In this document: positions 33,301 to 44,791 of the stretch, piece after piece | How positions within the stretch are numbered: position 1 is the first letter of the stretch | Layout of the letters: each line of letters opens with the position of its first letter | NCBI GenBank assembly: GCA_009617715.1 | Contig: VTFK01000430.1 | Span: forward strand, 62,001 to 126,000 | DNA: 64,000 nt | DNA from: Plectrocnemia conspersa | Lineage: Eukaryota > Arthropoda > Insecta > Trichoptera > Polycentropodidae | Direction: 5' to 3' | Program-made: the position numbers and the translations under genes | The notes under the pieces: generated by a model | What the model was told of the DNA's origin: nothing | Database searches by the model: none | What the model saw: the letters and a program-made list of their open reading frames with translations, nothing else

Positions 33301-36300
33301 GATCGTTTTTTATATAAACTACCAAAATAGTCCCGTAGTAAGGATCAAGCCGAGTTGTACAGATTGTAAGCTTTGATTTGTGTGTGTGTGCATTTGTATT
33401 ATACTGAATATTATAACTATGTATAGTAGAATATGTTGATCTTATATATTAGTGTAAATTAACGAGTTGCTATTCTTAATTAACATTACTTTCATTACAT
33501 CCTTTCCACTGTGGATTTGTAAAAAAATGTGTAAGTTTCTACACTTCCAGCTATATTTATTGATATACAATATGTATGTTCCTTTATAATATTGCTAATT
33601 CTTGAATAATATCACCATTAGTATAACGATTATGACTACTATGAAATGGATCAGCGTTCCGAGTGGCAAAAACCCGGTAACGAATACCAAGATTACACAT
33701 ATCATAGTGTGAGACGTCCGTATCCAAATCAAAAACCAGAAAAACTTAAAGTTCAACCGAGGGCAGAAATATTTTTAAAGGTTAATAAAAGCAGTTTAAT
33801 TAGAAATGCATGTATTAACATTTAATTTAATGCTTTTTTATGTATTTATTTTAATATTAATGATCTGTTGCATCATCATTATTTATTTTAATCTTCTTAC
33901 GACAATAAGGTAAGTATATAATTGCAATAATCAGTTTCTAGTCTTAATAAAGTTTTATGTATACCAAAATCTATCCAGATATTCTAACAACGATTCTTCT
34001 TATTAGGGAAATATATATATATGTTCACAAATAATCAGTTCTTTGTATTGTATAAGATAAGATAAAATACAAGCTCTTATATGAAAAGTTGCTTGTGTGG
34101 TAATATACTTTTGAAACTGTACAGCAGTTTGTATACTTCCGTTCAATAATGGCAATAAATTTGAAGAAAGGCTTTGGGTCTTTAGAAGTACTTGAAGTGG
34201 GACTACTTTCTAGAAACTTCAAAGCCACACTGTGCAATAGTGCAAGTTTATGAATTTTGGTCTCTGACAAAATGTTCTGAAGAGAAAGAAAGAAAGATAG
34301 AGTGGCTCATATAGCATAACCAAGAAATGTTTGATTGGCTCCAAAGAAAAAAGATGCTTTAAAACACCTTAAGCTAATGAGGAGCTGGGCCTCGTTACAG
34401 AAGACCGGACAAAATAAAAAGCTGTTCTCTATTTTGATTGCCAATAACAAGGTTATACTGTAGGGTATATTACATTGGTCAGAATATAAGCGGCCAGAAT
34501 AAATATTAGATGGTCAAAATTTATATTAAATGGTTAGAATTTAAATTGGACTGGTCAGAATTACCATTGAATAGTAAGAATTATTTAAACAAATAGTCAG
34601 AATCATTTTTTCAGTCAATATTTATAAAGAATAGCTAGTATTTATTTTATATGAACCTCAAGGTCAGTTTTATGTTGACAAATGGTCATTATCAAGGTAT
34701 TTTAGAGTCTAGTTGTTTGGTTGGGTTCACAACATTATCAGATGTCAACACAACAAGCAAAGCGTGCTCTTCGCCGCTGCTCTGTCTTTATTCCCGCTTC
34801 GTTTGTCGTCTTAATACCGTCGCCTCCTACATACAATTAAATGGATTCGTTGAGAGTTATTATTGGGGTATTCACCATTCTGACCTACACTCGCTATGGC
34901 ACCTAACCTGTCCCAACAGTTTTGGTGCAAGCGAGATATTTTATAAAATATTTTTAAAATAAATAATTTATTGTCTATTTATATTTATAAATGTTATAAT
35001 ATTTTTTTAATTCACATGATTTACTATGTTTTTATTCTGGCGATTTGCTATTTTTATTCTAACCATTTAATATTTGTTCTGACCCTGAATAGTATAATTA
35101 TGACCATTTATTTTTTTATTCTAACCGTATGTTAATTTTATTCTAAATAATATAATTATGACCAGGCTGTTATTAAAATTCTGATCGAGATTTAATTTTT
35201 ATTCTGACCCAAAATTGCTTTAAATTTTGACCATTTAAGTTGTTACCATATTGTTGAACCAATTTTAACTGTTTTATTTGTTGAATTGTGTACTGAATAA
35301 TAACGCAAACTAAAAAATAATTACATACAAGAACATACAACGAAAACCACTATTTAACAAAAGCATTTCGCCGCCCGACGTAATGCAATTTGACACAACT
35401 TTCGAAGCGCAGCTGCAACATCAAAATTACATTATTACCAATGTACTGTTCGAAACTTTAAAATCTTGAATATTTGACTTATTTTATTGCGGGGTTAATG
35501 ATGTCTTAAATTTTAAACAAATTTCGAATTTCACACCAACAAAAAGCAGGAAAAAGTTACATATATTTAATAAAAACATTCCGCCGCCCGACATAATGGA
35601 ATTCTCCCTACCTCGACGATGGAGATATCTTGTATATAAGTCAGGACTCTGCGTCTAGCAATAAGTACCACAAAATTCAAAATTGAGTTTAAAGCAGTAC
35701 CATATGAGATCTTTAAACATACACTTTTGGTGTCAGACTTTGGTAGCCAAGCAGCATTTAAACTCAATCTTGAGTCATGTATAGTGATATTAATCTGAAG
35801 GGCCGACATCACTGCCCTGCAAACTGGAACAGAGTGTTACCACAGTGTAGTGCTAATTTGAAGATCATTTTAAAACCAGGAAATGTTTATCTGATACATT
35901 ACATACAAATCGAATTTTAGATATAGACGTATAATGATTACACTTAAGCATGATTTTCTTGCATGTATACAATATAAATATTTCATATTTGATACAATTC
36001 ATTTAATGATTTGCTTAACTCTTATTTTTATTTCTAGTCCTTGTCATGGTTGGATTTGTCTAACAATAGACTAGTACGAATTGATGGCGGAGCTCTTGGA
36101 TACTTGCAGAGACTTTCCTGGCTCGATTTGAGTCATAATGGTCCTTTATCGTTAGGACGAAACGATAGAGCCTTTCAAGGAGTTGAACATTCACTTAAGC
36201 ATCTCGGTTTGAGGAACATAAGTCTAATATCGGTGAGTAAAATATGATTATTATTCTATTCATGAAACGGTTTGATTATGATTTATTTTAACCGATGTTA

Positions 36301-39300
36301 ATATTTCATACCGTTATATGATAAAATGTTATAATTTATTAATGGAGATACAGTGTGAAACTGCTGGGATGTTTGTAGCGGACAAAAATTAAGGGAGGTA
36401 CACATCACTGGTTCTTATATTGTGAAGAGGTATGAATAGGTAGAGTTTGATACGATTAATGAAAACATCTCTCATGAGTTTGAAAAAATATAGAAATCAT
36501 GTAATGTCATCATGCAGATCATCATATATCGTCGTATTTATCTGGTAACAATATCAATTCAACATAAGAGAGATACATTTTACCTACAAACAATGAAATG
36601 CATTTCATTTCATATCTATAAAAATATGACACATTTATTTACATTAACACTTCATGATAATTAGGTCTAGAACAAATGTATTAAATTAACCTATCCCCAA
36701 TTACATTGCTATAAAAACTAATTCTCAATATGTGTATTCATATAATCAATATCTGTTACAGGTTCCTTCATTAAATCTTCCAAAATTGAGAGCTCTTGAT
36801 TTGTCTCATAATAATTTGCCAACTGTGCCACCAGATACTGCAACTAATTTAACACAACTACGATACCTAGATTTGTCCCACAATGACCTAACAACTGTTC
36901 CAGTTGTAAGTCCTATATTATTTAGTATAACTAAATTTTTATACAATTCTAATCTGTAATACAAAACTTTAATTTCAGGTAACTCATTCACTAGAAAATT
37001 TGCGTTGGTTGTCTATTGCTAAAAATCCAATCTCAACATTGACTAACACCAGTTTGTTGGGAGTTGCTGAAAAATTAGAATTTTTAGACATATCAGGACT
37101 TCGTCTTACAACTTTTGAGGTAGTATTATTTTAATTTTATTTAAAATGTTACTTAAATTCCATTCTATTTAAATCTCCTGTTATTGTGCTTAATAGTTTT
37201 TAATGAACTTATTATATAATTTCAGATGGGAGCCTTATCGAAAATGCAAGCTCTTCGCTCTTTAGTGATAACGGCTTATTCAAGGATACGTGAATTCAAT
37301 TTACCTAATTTACTAGCTTACAACGATGGCTTGAGAGATTTGTGGGTTAAGGTAATATTATAATATACTAATATTTGAAGCATTATGTATACAAGACTAA
37401 AGCAATAACGGTTTGTAAGAGTTTGCTGCATATTTTTCATAGTATCAATCATTGAGTTATAAAAACAGTGTATTGGGAATTTAGACTAGTTCTTCGCCGT
37501 TCTTTCAATGTGATTTTCTACTAGTATTTCCATAATCACTGTCGGCAGACTCTTATGGAACAAAATTCATTAATATAAATAATTTAATAGCAACTAATTC
37601 TAATAATAATAAAAACACTTAACTGACGGGTCAGATAGTTTCTACCCGTCAGTGTAAATATTTGTTCAAATGTTGATTTGTTGTCTCAACAAAAGGACCT
37701 GGAGTAATTCGGAAGGTGATCGATTGACAATTGATTATCATTTACATTTTTACATTTTTCAATCGGACTTCTTTTATAGTTAAGGCAGAAGTGTTTTAAA
37801 CAGAAATGCTTTTGTCGAGGACTTTGGAGTGGTATTTAGCAAATGTGAAGACTTATTACTTACATTGTCAATTTTTACATAAACGAAATAAGATATGAAC
37901 AAGCAACAGTATGATCCTACAAAATGAAGTAACGTAGATAGTGGTAATGGTAGATGGGAAAATGCGATCTGTCTTGATCTACCGCACTATTTCTTTGTTT
38001 CTATGTCACATATGATATGAGCAAACGACTTGTCTCTATACCTTTTTTTATCTATCAGTTAATAGAGATAGATAAACAGTGTTTGTTATATATTATAATG
38101 TCAATTTGTATAATTTCTTTATATCTACTTGATGCAGTCGTAGCTTTGTCTACGTCTCATAGGCCCAAGTAGTCTCTGAAGATCGGGATGAACTTAAGAA
38201 ATGTAAAGCAAAGGCTTATGTAGTCTTTCAAGTCTCAGCAGATGCTCGACTTAGGTTCGCTTTGTGCGAGTTCGGGAGTATTTAGTGAAGTTTTTGAAAG
38301 AAGTTTATTTCGAATGGAAGTGAATTTACTTTTATATATGCTTGTTTGAGATGAAAAAAAGGTTTTTTGCTCTTGCTTCAATTGTAACGATTTGATAACT
38401 GAATTAAATTTGCTTATTTCCATCGATTCTCTTGTAAGAGTTTGTACAGGTGAAGGTTTTGCAACATTGTACTTGTTATATCGCATTTTACCTGCTGTCA
38501 TTACATCTCTAAAGGCATCAAATGATTGAACGGCCGTTGTTGATACATTTAGAGTTCTTTGATCGTCACTTACAAATTCACTTGTCTGCGAGTTGTATAA
38601 TGATGAACCTAAAAAAGCGATGAACCTCGACGATAAAACATTGGACGGTTCACAAAATATTGCTGACGGTTTTGTGCAATATTTTCGTTTTGTTTTCGAG
38701 GAATCTTTTTCGCCTTCTGCTCAGTCGCTTTCTTCTTCATGATCTTGGTCTTCAGTACTGACCATCAAAGAAACTGAGCACTCAGATCTTAAATACGGAT
38801 TTAATAAATTAAATTAAAGGCGTTCTTCTGGACCTGATTTAATTCCCGATTTTATTTTGAAGGGTTGCGAAGTCAGTCTCGCTGCTCCTCTAAAATGTAT
38901 TTATGATCTGATTCTCAAAACATCATCATTTCCTGATCTATGAAAATGCAAAATGTCACCCTATTCATAAAAAAGGGTGACAAATTATATAAAAAGAATT
39001 ATAGACCAGTCGCAGTGTTGTCAGCTCCTGCTAAATTATTTGAAATATTTATTCATAAATATCTCCATAATCACTTTCGGCAAGTTTTGTTAGACCAACA
39101 GCACGGGTTTCGTCCTGCCTGTTCCACTGTTACTAACCTTCTGTCGTTCACCAAAACGGTGACAACTTCTCTCGATGCGGGAATTCAAGTAGACTTCGTG
39201 TATACAGATTTTGAGATAACCTTTGACAAAGTTTGTCATAGGTTATTATTAAATAAATTGTCGAACCTCGGTTTCTCGGATAATTTAACTCGGTTATTCT

Positions 39301-41467
39301 CGAGTTATTTAAGCAATCGTAGACAGTTTGTAACCTATGGTGGACGATTGTCAAAAGAATATTTAACCCTTCGGGGGTTCCTCAAGGATCCAATCTGGGA
39401 CCTCTGCTTTTTGTGCTATTTATTAATGACATAAATACAGCAATTAAGAATTCAAGTTTTCTTCTGTACGCAGATGATTTAAAATTATATAAATGCATTC
39501 GATCTGTTGTGGACTCCTTCTCTCTACAAAGTGATTTAGACTCTCTGTGGAGATGGGCTTCCATTAACTGTCTGCCCTTTAGTGTCGGAAAGTGCCATAC
39601 TGTGTCATTTTCTCGATCCCGTTCGCCGTCAGCTTATTTCTACCATCTCGGTGGTAACATTTTGACTAGAGAAACTTCCACTAAGGATCTCGGAATCACT
39701 TTCGAGAGCAAATGGAGGTTCTCTCTACACATACACGACGTCTGTGATAAATCTTCCAAGATGCTCGGCTTTGTTATGAGGAATGCCTTTCACTTTGACG
39801 ATCCGTCAGTTATTCGCATCCTCTGACACCTTAGTTCGTAGCATTCTTGAATCGGGATCTATAATTTGGAATCTCCGAATAGCCAAATATTCCCTTTTAG
39901 TGGAAAAAATTCAAAAAAGGTATTTAAGATACCTTTACAAAAGGACATTTGGTTATTATCCGTACTTATATCCCAGCGCCTTTCTTTTAGGAGCGTTGGG
40001 ATATGATTCGCTGAGTTCTCGCAGAAAGCTGTATGTCGCTAAGCATTTTTTCAAATTACTAAAAGGTGCTGTCGAAAATCCAGCTATTCTCGAGGAATTC
40101 CAGTTTTGGGTTCCGAAACATTTTCGAGAATCTCGATCGAGACCTCTTTTGATGGCCGTTAGGGCTAGGACATCCACACTTGCCGACTGTGCTGTGGCCA
40201 TCCGGTTCCTTAATACGCTGGCATTACATATTGACTTATTTAATGTTAGCTACGAGGATCTGATCCAGTTTGTATAATTTAATTTTAATATTTTATAATT
40301 TTTTGTTATGTTTAAGTATTGTTATATTTATGTATATATACGTTTTTTTATGTTTTATAAATTTAAAATTTGTTTTCGACCATTGTGGCGCATTGGGGTA
40401 ACCTGTTAGACCACGATAGTCTTAATTTAATCTAAAATAAATAAATAAATATACTAAAGAATTTTGGCTTATTGCGCTTTTAACGCATATTTGCGTCAAG
40501 TTTTTTCTATAAAATATAAGCCATATATATATATATAAATAAATAGATGGCATAATAATATAAATAATAATACTTTGGCATTGATTATCAAATAGGTGAT
40601 GATTTTTTTTTATTAAAGTAACTGGAAAGAACTACTGTTTTGTATATATTTATTCATATTTTTAGGTGGAAGATGATAAAACTAACATGGGAATTGAAAT
40701 GCTCGGACAATTACCGTACAAGTTAGAAAACATTACGTTCAGCGGTAAAGCTCTGAGAACGTTAGGCGATAATATACTTGTTGTGAGTATTATATTTATT
40801 TAATTTATGCATTGATATTTGGAATAACTATTATATACTTTTATTATAGGGAATTAATAATCCTAATTTCCGATTCGCACTGAGAAATACGAGCATATCG
40901 ACTATACAGCGCATAGTGTTTATGAAAGCCGAAAAGATTAGAAATCTTACTTTAGATCTTCGACACAATCGCATAAAAACTGTATCGAATCCTTCAACGT
41001 GTGAATGGCCAGGTGTGCCGGGAAGAATTTTTCTTCAAAACTTACTCCTGGAAGACAATCTTCTTAAATGCGATTGTGACTTAGGGTAAGTTTGATTATG
41101 TAATCAATGAAGTAATAAGAGCTAATTGAATAAGTAATTTAATACTGTTTTTTAGTTGGATTGAAGAATGGGAGAGAAAAAGGAGAATGTACTTATGTTC
41201 TGACGAAATGGAAGACAACTGTATGACAGTGACTGAAGATTTGCGTTTATCCAAATGCTTAAATAAAGAAAATCATACACTGATAGACGTAAGTATTGCC
41301 TATTCATAATATTGATAATGCTTAACGCTGTCTTATTAATATTTATATGTTTCTAGGTTTTGAAAAATGATATTGAATGCGGATGGAATAGCGCCTCAGG
41401 CACAACTCCCATGACTACCTTATTGTACACTATAGTAATTTGTTTCTCAATCATAATTTATCTATGA
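24357..41467 (+). CDS. chp: Chaoptin, photoreceptor LRR cell-adhesion protein (complete, one frameshift)
   Basis: Leucine-rich-repeat surface protein; in flies a GPI-anchored homophilic adhesion molecule needed for rhabdomere microvilli. Exons: 24357-24359, 26727-26816, 26892-27102, 27177-27348, 29159-29367, 29437-29591, 29654-29756, 29819-30019, 30100-30209, 30282-30501, 30563-30787, 30851-31092, 31155-31312, 32021-32047, 32147-32234, 32307-32472, 32538-32680, 32741-32882, 33622-33780, 36038-36232, 36762-36905, 36979-37119, 37226-37351, 40666-40782, 40850-41085, 41156-41288, 41357-41467. Phases all agree except for one extra A in exon 4 (A-run 27201-27205). Without it the frame gives 1288 residues (1341 with the 159-nt exon; fly about 1315). 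It shows a signal peptide (ALVIVTLLLMLW), an N-terminal Cys cap (CSFNPLCSCSK), about 40 LRRs, a C-terminal cap (LKCDCDLGW) and a hydrophobic tail (TLLYTIVICFSIIIYL) with a possible GPI site at NSASG. Confidence 0.93.
25049..25074. repeat. 12-bp perfect palindrome (AATGACGCGTTA/TAACGCGTCATT)
   Basis: The arms are separated by the two bases GT. It is CpG-containing (MluI-type ACGCGT twice) and lies in the intron after the chaoptin ATG exon. It could be a binding site for a dimeric factor; no direct evidence. Confidence 0.7.
27349..29158 (+). other. chaoptin intron 4
   Basis: No extra exon I can support. The open frame 28,437-28,637 overlaps a dispersed repeat shared with 14,820-14,965. Confidence 0.5.
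32021..32047 (+). other. chp: 27-nt chaoptin microexon, acidic with one tyrosine
   Basis: Flanked by ..GTGTCGTAG and GTACAT. It keeps the phase (1 to 1) between exons ending 31,312 and starting 32,147, adding EEEDYELVE. Leaving it out is also in frame, so it could be alternative. Confidence 0.55.
33622..33780 (+). other. chp: 159-nt tyrosine-rich chaoptin cassette exon
   Basis: Open for 53 codons between ATATCACCATTAG and a GTTAAT donor. It is phase 0 on both sides and fits exactly between FR (exon ending 32,882) and SLSWLDLS (exon at 36,038), two pieces that are contiguous in the fly protein as I remember it. It encodes YNDYDYYEMDQ, then a basic Pro/Gln-rich stretch. It is GC-richer than the introns around it. 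The donor is weak, so it may be alternatively spliced. Confidence 0.6.
34476..35245. mobile_element. MITE-like element with GGTCAGAAT arrays at both ends
   Basis: The left part repeats variants of GGTCAGAATA/GGTTAGAATT (34,476-34,610). The right part repeats the reverse complement, ATTCTGACC/ATTCTAACCATTTAAT (35,034-35,240). The centre (34,650-34,960) is GC-richer, shares a segment with 18,865-18,950 and has a chance open frame. It lies in a large chaoptin intron. A right-arm fragment recurs at 52,795-52,860. Confidence 0.7.
35330..35830. repeat. Direct repeat (CATTYCGCCGCCCGAC) and an unidentified open frame
   Basis: AAAGCATTTCGCCGCCCGACGTAATG near 35,360 recurs as AAACATTCCGCCGCCCGACATAATG near 35,575. 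Just right of it, a minus-strand open frame (35,812-35,567, starting MMSALQINITIHDS) looks coding-like, but I do not recognise it. It is probably a transposon piece. Confidence 0.45.
38235..38612 (-). pseudogene. Orphan open frame, Ser/Lys/Gln-rich, unknown
   Basis: Open on the minus strand for about 125 codons, from GTTCATCATTATAC (just after a CTTTTTTAG acceptor-like motif) to TGA at 38,235. Pieces: GSSLYNSQTSEFVSDDQR, MTAGKMRYNKYN, PELAQSEPKSSIC. No domain recognised. It sits inside a chaoptin intron, abutting the 5' end of a LINE on the other strand. It may be a retroposed exon of a host gene or the inverted 5' part of the LINE insertion. Confidence 0.4.
38625..40452 (+). pseudogene. 5'-truncated LINE with RT domain in chaoptin intron
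   Basis: Non-LTR retrotransposon. RT blocks in order: SGPDLIPDFILKGC near 38,830; YRPVAVLSAPAKLFE near 39,000; QHGFRPACSTVTNLL near 39,098; GVPQGSNLGPLLFVLFINDI near 39,373-39,432; catalytic YADD at 39,468-39,479. The C-terminal part ends NVSYEDLIQFV with TAA near 40,277. Frameshifts near 39,370 and 39,822 and several stops upstream make it inactive. The 3' end is CCTGTTAGACCACGATAGTC followed by an (AAAT)n tail. The jockey/CR1-type group is inferred from motif style. Confidence 0.85.
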
Positions 41468-41990
41468 ATTTTGCTTTGGCTATTTGATGTTTACTCTGAA
41501 TTTTATGACTTATTGGCCGCTATATATTCGATATAAAGCGTCGGTATACGACGATGTACGAAACGGTCGCGGAAAGTCTGAATAGTCACACACCATGTAT
41601 AATACTTTAAGTTAAAAAAAATCAATCAACTGTAAAAATGGAAAAATCTAGTTTGGCATGTTAATATTTACTTTTCAGATATAGCATATTTTTCTCTCTT
41701 TGTATAATTATTGTGTATAAGGTACTGAAAATTCATATGTAATGTGTTCTTAGGTATTAATATCGACTGCAGAGAGTATAATGATCGTGTTGTTCATACA
41801 AATCATATAGTTGTGATTTATGATATCAGATTATTTTTGATTTTGTAATGTAACTATGAAAAAACAGCTTTTTGTTTGTTTCCGGCCGACGTTCTGTTAC
41901 ATGTATTGTGTGATACATGTTACGTTCAATGCATTTTATAACGTTCTTATAAAATGCACTTTAATCTATATTGACCAACCCGAAATATCA

Positions 41991-41996
41991 AATAAA
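41991..41996 (+). promoter_or_regulatory. chaoptin poly(A) signal candidate
   Basis: AATAAA, 524 bases after the chaoptin stop codon. Further AATAAA motifs follow near 43,504, so a longer 3' UTR is possible. Confidence 0.45.
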
Positions 41997-44210
41997 TATA
42001 TTAATTAATTAATAATAATGATATATTATTTTTATCTAATATTTAAGGGGTTCAAAAACACCTGTGATATAATTTCATGCTGTTGTAACATATAATATAA
42101 AATTGTGCCAATATCGCAATATTTTTGCTTTAAGTATGTTTTTTTATTGATTTGGCCTAAATAAACTTCTTTTACATATGTATATATATATATTGAAAAA
42201 AAACATCTCTATTTTAACTCATATGTACATAATAATACATAAAAAAATCTAAGTCTTCTACTCTAGAAGGGTGTTTAATTGCTGGTTACCAATTGAATAT
42301 AACATTTAATTTATTTATATAATTGATGAACAATCATATTATTTATTAAAATAATATATCTAATGCGTTATATGATTATTATATATTTTTTATATGTCAA
42401 ATAGCCAATATGATTGAGAGTAATATTTAACCAAAATTTAGATTATTTTATTTATCAAATATAAAAATATGTTTATTAGATTATTTACAGTTTTATATAT
42501 AAAGAAAAGAGTGTCCTATTGATATGATAAGATGAACGAAGAGTATAATATTATATATTGATACAACGCTAACAATGTAAATGGATGGCATTTTAAACAA
42601 AGCAATATAGTAACTAGATTTTACCAAATTAATCTTGAATTACTAAATAAGATATATATATTTAAAAAAAAGTGTAGTTTAATAACAAAGATAACATAAG
42701 GAGCAAAAACATATTTCAAGCAGGTATATTATGTGTATTTAATTACTTTATGGTGAACAAGAAACGAATTATATCATCGTAATCTCAAAACGAGAACGGT
42801 TTGAATTCCTATGTATAATTATTTATTGTATTTTTAATTTCAATTTTTATATTTATTTTGTATTGGCTCCTACTAACTAAGAAGTAGTAAATAATAGTGA
42901 TGCACTATAATATTTATGTAAACAACACTTTATAAAATATACTTAAAATATAAGTATCCTGTCCATAATCGGTTTACATTATATTAATATTTTATTATAT
43001 TCTCTGCTTATAATTTTATTATAAAATAATATTAATCAGTAGCCATCCTCAATATTAAACTTCTATAAACTGATTATAAATTTTCGCTTTTAAAACAGTC
43101 ATTGTAAATTAATCTCTGTGTGTATATTGTAAAAAGAATAAAAAGAATATATATAAATATATAAAATAGCATATTAACCATTATTATAAAAGAAAAAAAG
43201 ATATATCTATTTACCTCATTCGTATGCCAGAAACATTTAATCAATGAAAACTGTTAAATATAATACAGATATTTATATTTTAGGATGAAAAAAATTCCGG
43301 TTCAAAGATATATTATATTATATATATACACATTAAACCATTATAGAGTTTTATCTACACTTATAAGAAGATTTAGTTTCAGATTAATTATATTTAATGT
43401 ATTTCAAAACAAAAAAGACTATTTTTGCATGGTGTCTAGCAAACGATGATAAGATATAGCAATGGTATTGATACAAATGTATTTTTTGATTGTAGTCTTA
43501 AATAAATAAAAAATGTTGTGTAATTGGGATGTGAGAATTATGTGCAATTCAAAAATGTTATAAAAAATATTGTAATACACACACGTCTTTTATTATTGTT
43601 ATTATTTTACATTATAAATAAAACCACACATTGATATATTGACATAATTATATTATAGTTTATTGATGAAATTTTTATTTGTACAGATTTCTTCCATTAA
43701 ACCTCAATTGTACTTATATAAATATACAACTACAATACTATGTCATGTTATATAAATTATCGGCAAACATTCACCACTTCTACGTTAATTAAATTAATTC
43801 GGTATTCAGGAACATGTTTTTACAATACTAAATATTTAAAAAATGCTGTGAAAAATAAAACAAGATATTCACACAAAATTTTATTAAAAAAAAAACAACA
43901 ACAAAAAAGATTAAATAGATAAATTGGCAACTATTTTAGATATTTATACAAGTTTTTTTTATAATTTACTATTTTATGATGTTATTGCTCACTTCTATTG
44001 ATAGTATAATAATCATCTCTAATCTCATTAATATAAATAATTTATTTTTATATAATATTTATTTACATGTATTTATATTACACTTAAACTATTTCAAAGC
44101 AAATATGTTCAATACTAATTGCCATACGTATGAATACATTACAGCTTTTTGGCCATATAGACATAATAAGATGACTGATAAAAGTTGAATCGTTAACTAC
44201 AGAAGTTGCT
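41997..44210. other. AT-rich spacer between chaoptin and labial 3' ends
   Basis: Convergent intergenic spacer or 3' UTRs. Short open frames at 43,740-43,922 and 43,976-44,188 are AT-rich chance ORFs. I see no gene or RNA here. Confidence 0.55.
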
Positions 44211-44216
44211 TTTATT
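44211..44216 (-). promoter_or_regulatory. labial poly(A) signal candidate
   Basis: TTTATT on the plus strand, i.e. AATAAA on the minus strand, about 140 bases downstream of the labial stop codon. Confidence 0.4.
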
Positions 44217-44354
44217 AATACAAAATAATTTGCTTATTCTCATTACGAATAACATTAAGTACAAAACTGGTTACTATGACCCATTGTTAATGTTTCGTAA
44301 TTAATAAAATTTCCGAATTAGCGATTCAATCAAGTTATTTATGCATAAAGTACA

Positions 44355-44791
44355 TCAATTAGATTCTCTGCTATTCTCACTAGAACCCATGGTTTGTTCA
44401 ACCTGAAGATTGCTCGTCGGCGATCCTGTCGAGCTTTCAGCCGTTATCACAAGACCCTCTTTCAGTCTCTTCTTCTGCTTCATTCTTCTATTTTGAAACC
44501 AAATCTTCACTTGCGTTTCATTCAATTGCAAGGCCGAAGCTATCTCTATCCTCCTGGCTCTGGTCAAATATTTATTAAAGTGAAACTCCTTCTCCAATTC
44601 TGTCAGCTGCTTATTAGTAAAATTTGTCCTTCCTGTGTTGTTTAAATTCAGGAGAGAATTCGCTAATAATGAACTCGATTGAAGACTGATGCACGGAGAA
44701 CGATTGCCTCCAACTTGGACGTCCATGGAACTCTGAGGAATGCCTTGAGCTCCAGCGAAATCAGACAGAGAGGTCGAAGTCAATTTTGGAA
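44355..44791 (-). CDS. lab: labial (Hox1) homeobox exon, 3' exon only
   Basis: Last exon of the anterior Hox gene labial, a transcription factor patterning the intercalary head segment and midgut with Exd/Hth. The acceptor CTGTTTCAG precedes 44,791 on the minus strand, and the exon then reads [14 protein letters not shown] Ser/Leu-rich linker leads to the homeodomain at about 44,642-44,463: [19 protein letters not shown], then [11 protein letters not shown], then [14 protein letters not shown] with Gln50/Asn51. The [18 protein letters not shown] block is diagnostic of labial/Hox1. The tail after KEGLVI is short and Ser-rich, ending at TGA 44,355-44,357. The upstream exon, which should carry the YKWM hexapeptide, was not found up to 64,000 and is probably beyond the window behind a long intron. 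It is tail-to-tail with chaoptin. Confidence 0.95.

Noticed and set aside
33890..33912. Strong donor-like ATAAG|GTAAGT in a chaoptin intron
   Set aside because: No open stretch with an acceptor precedes it, so it is not supported as an exon.
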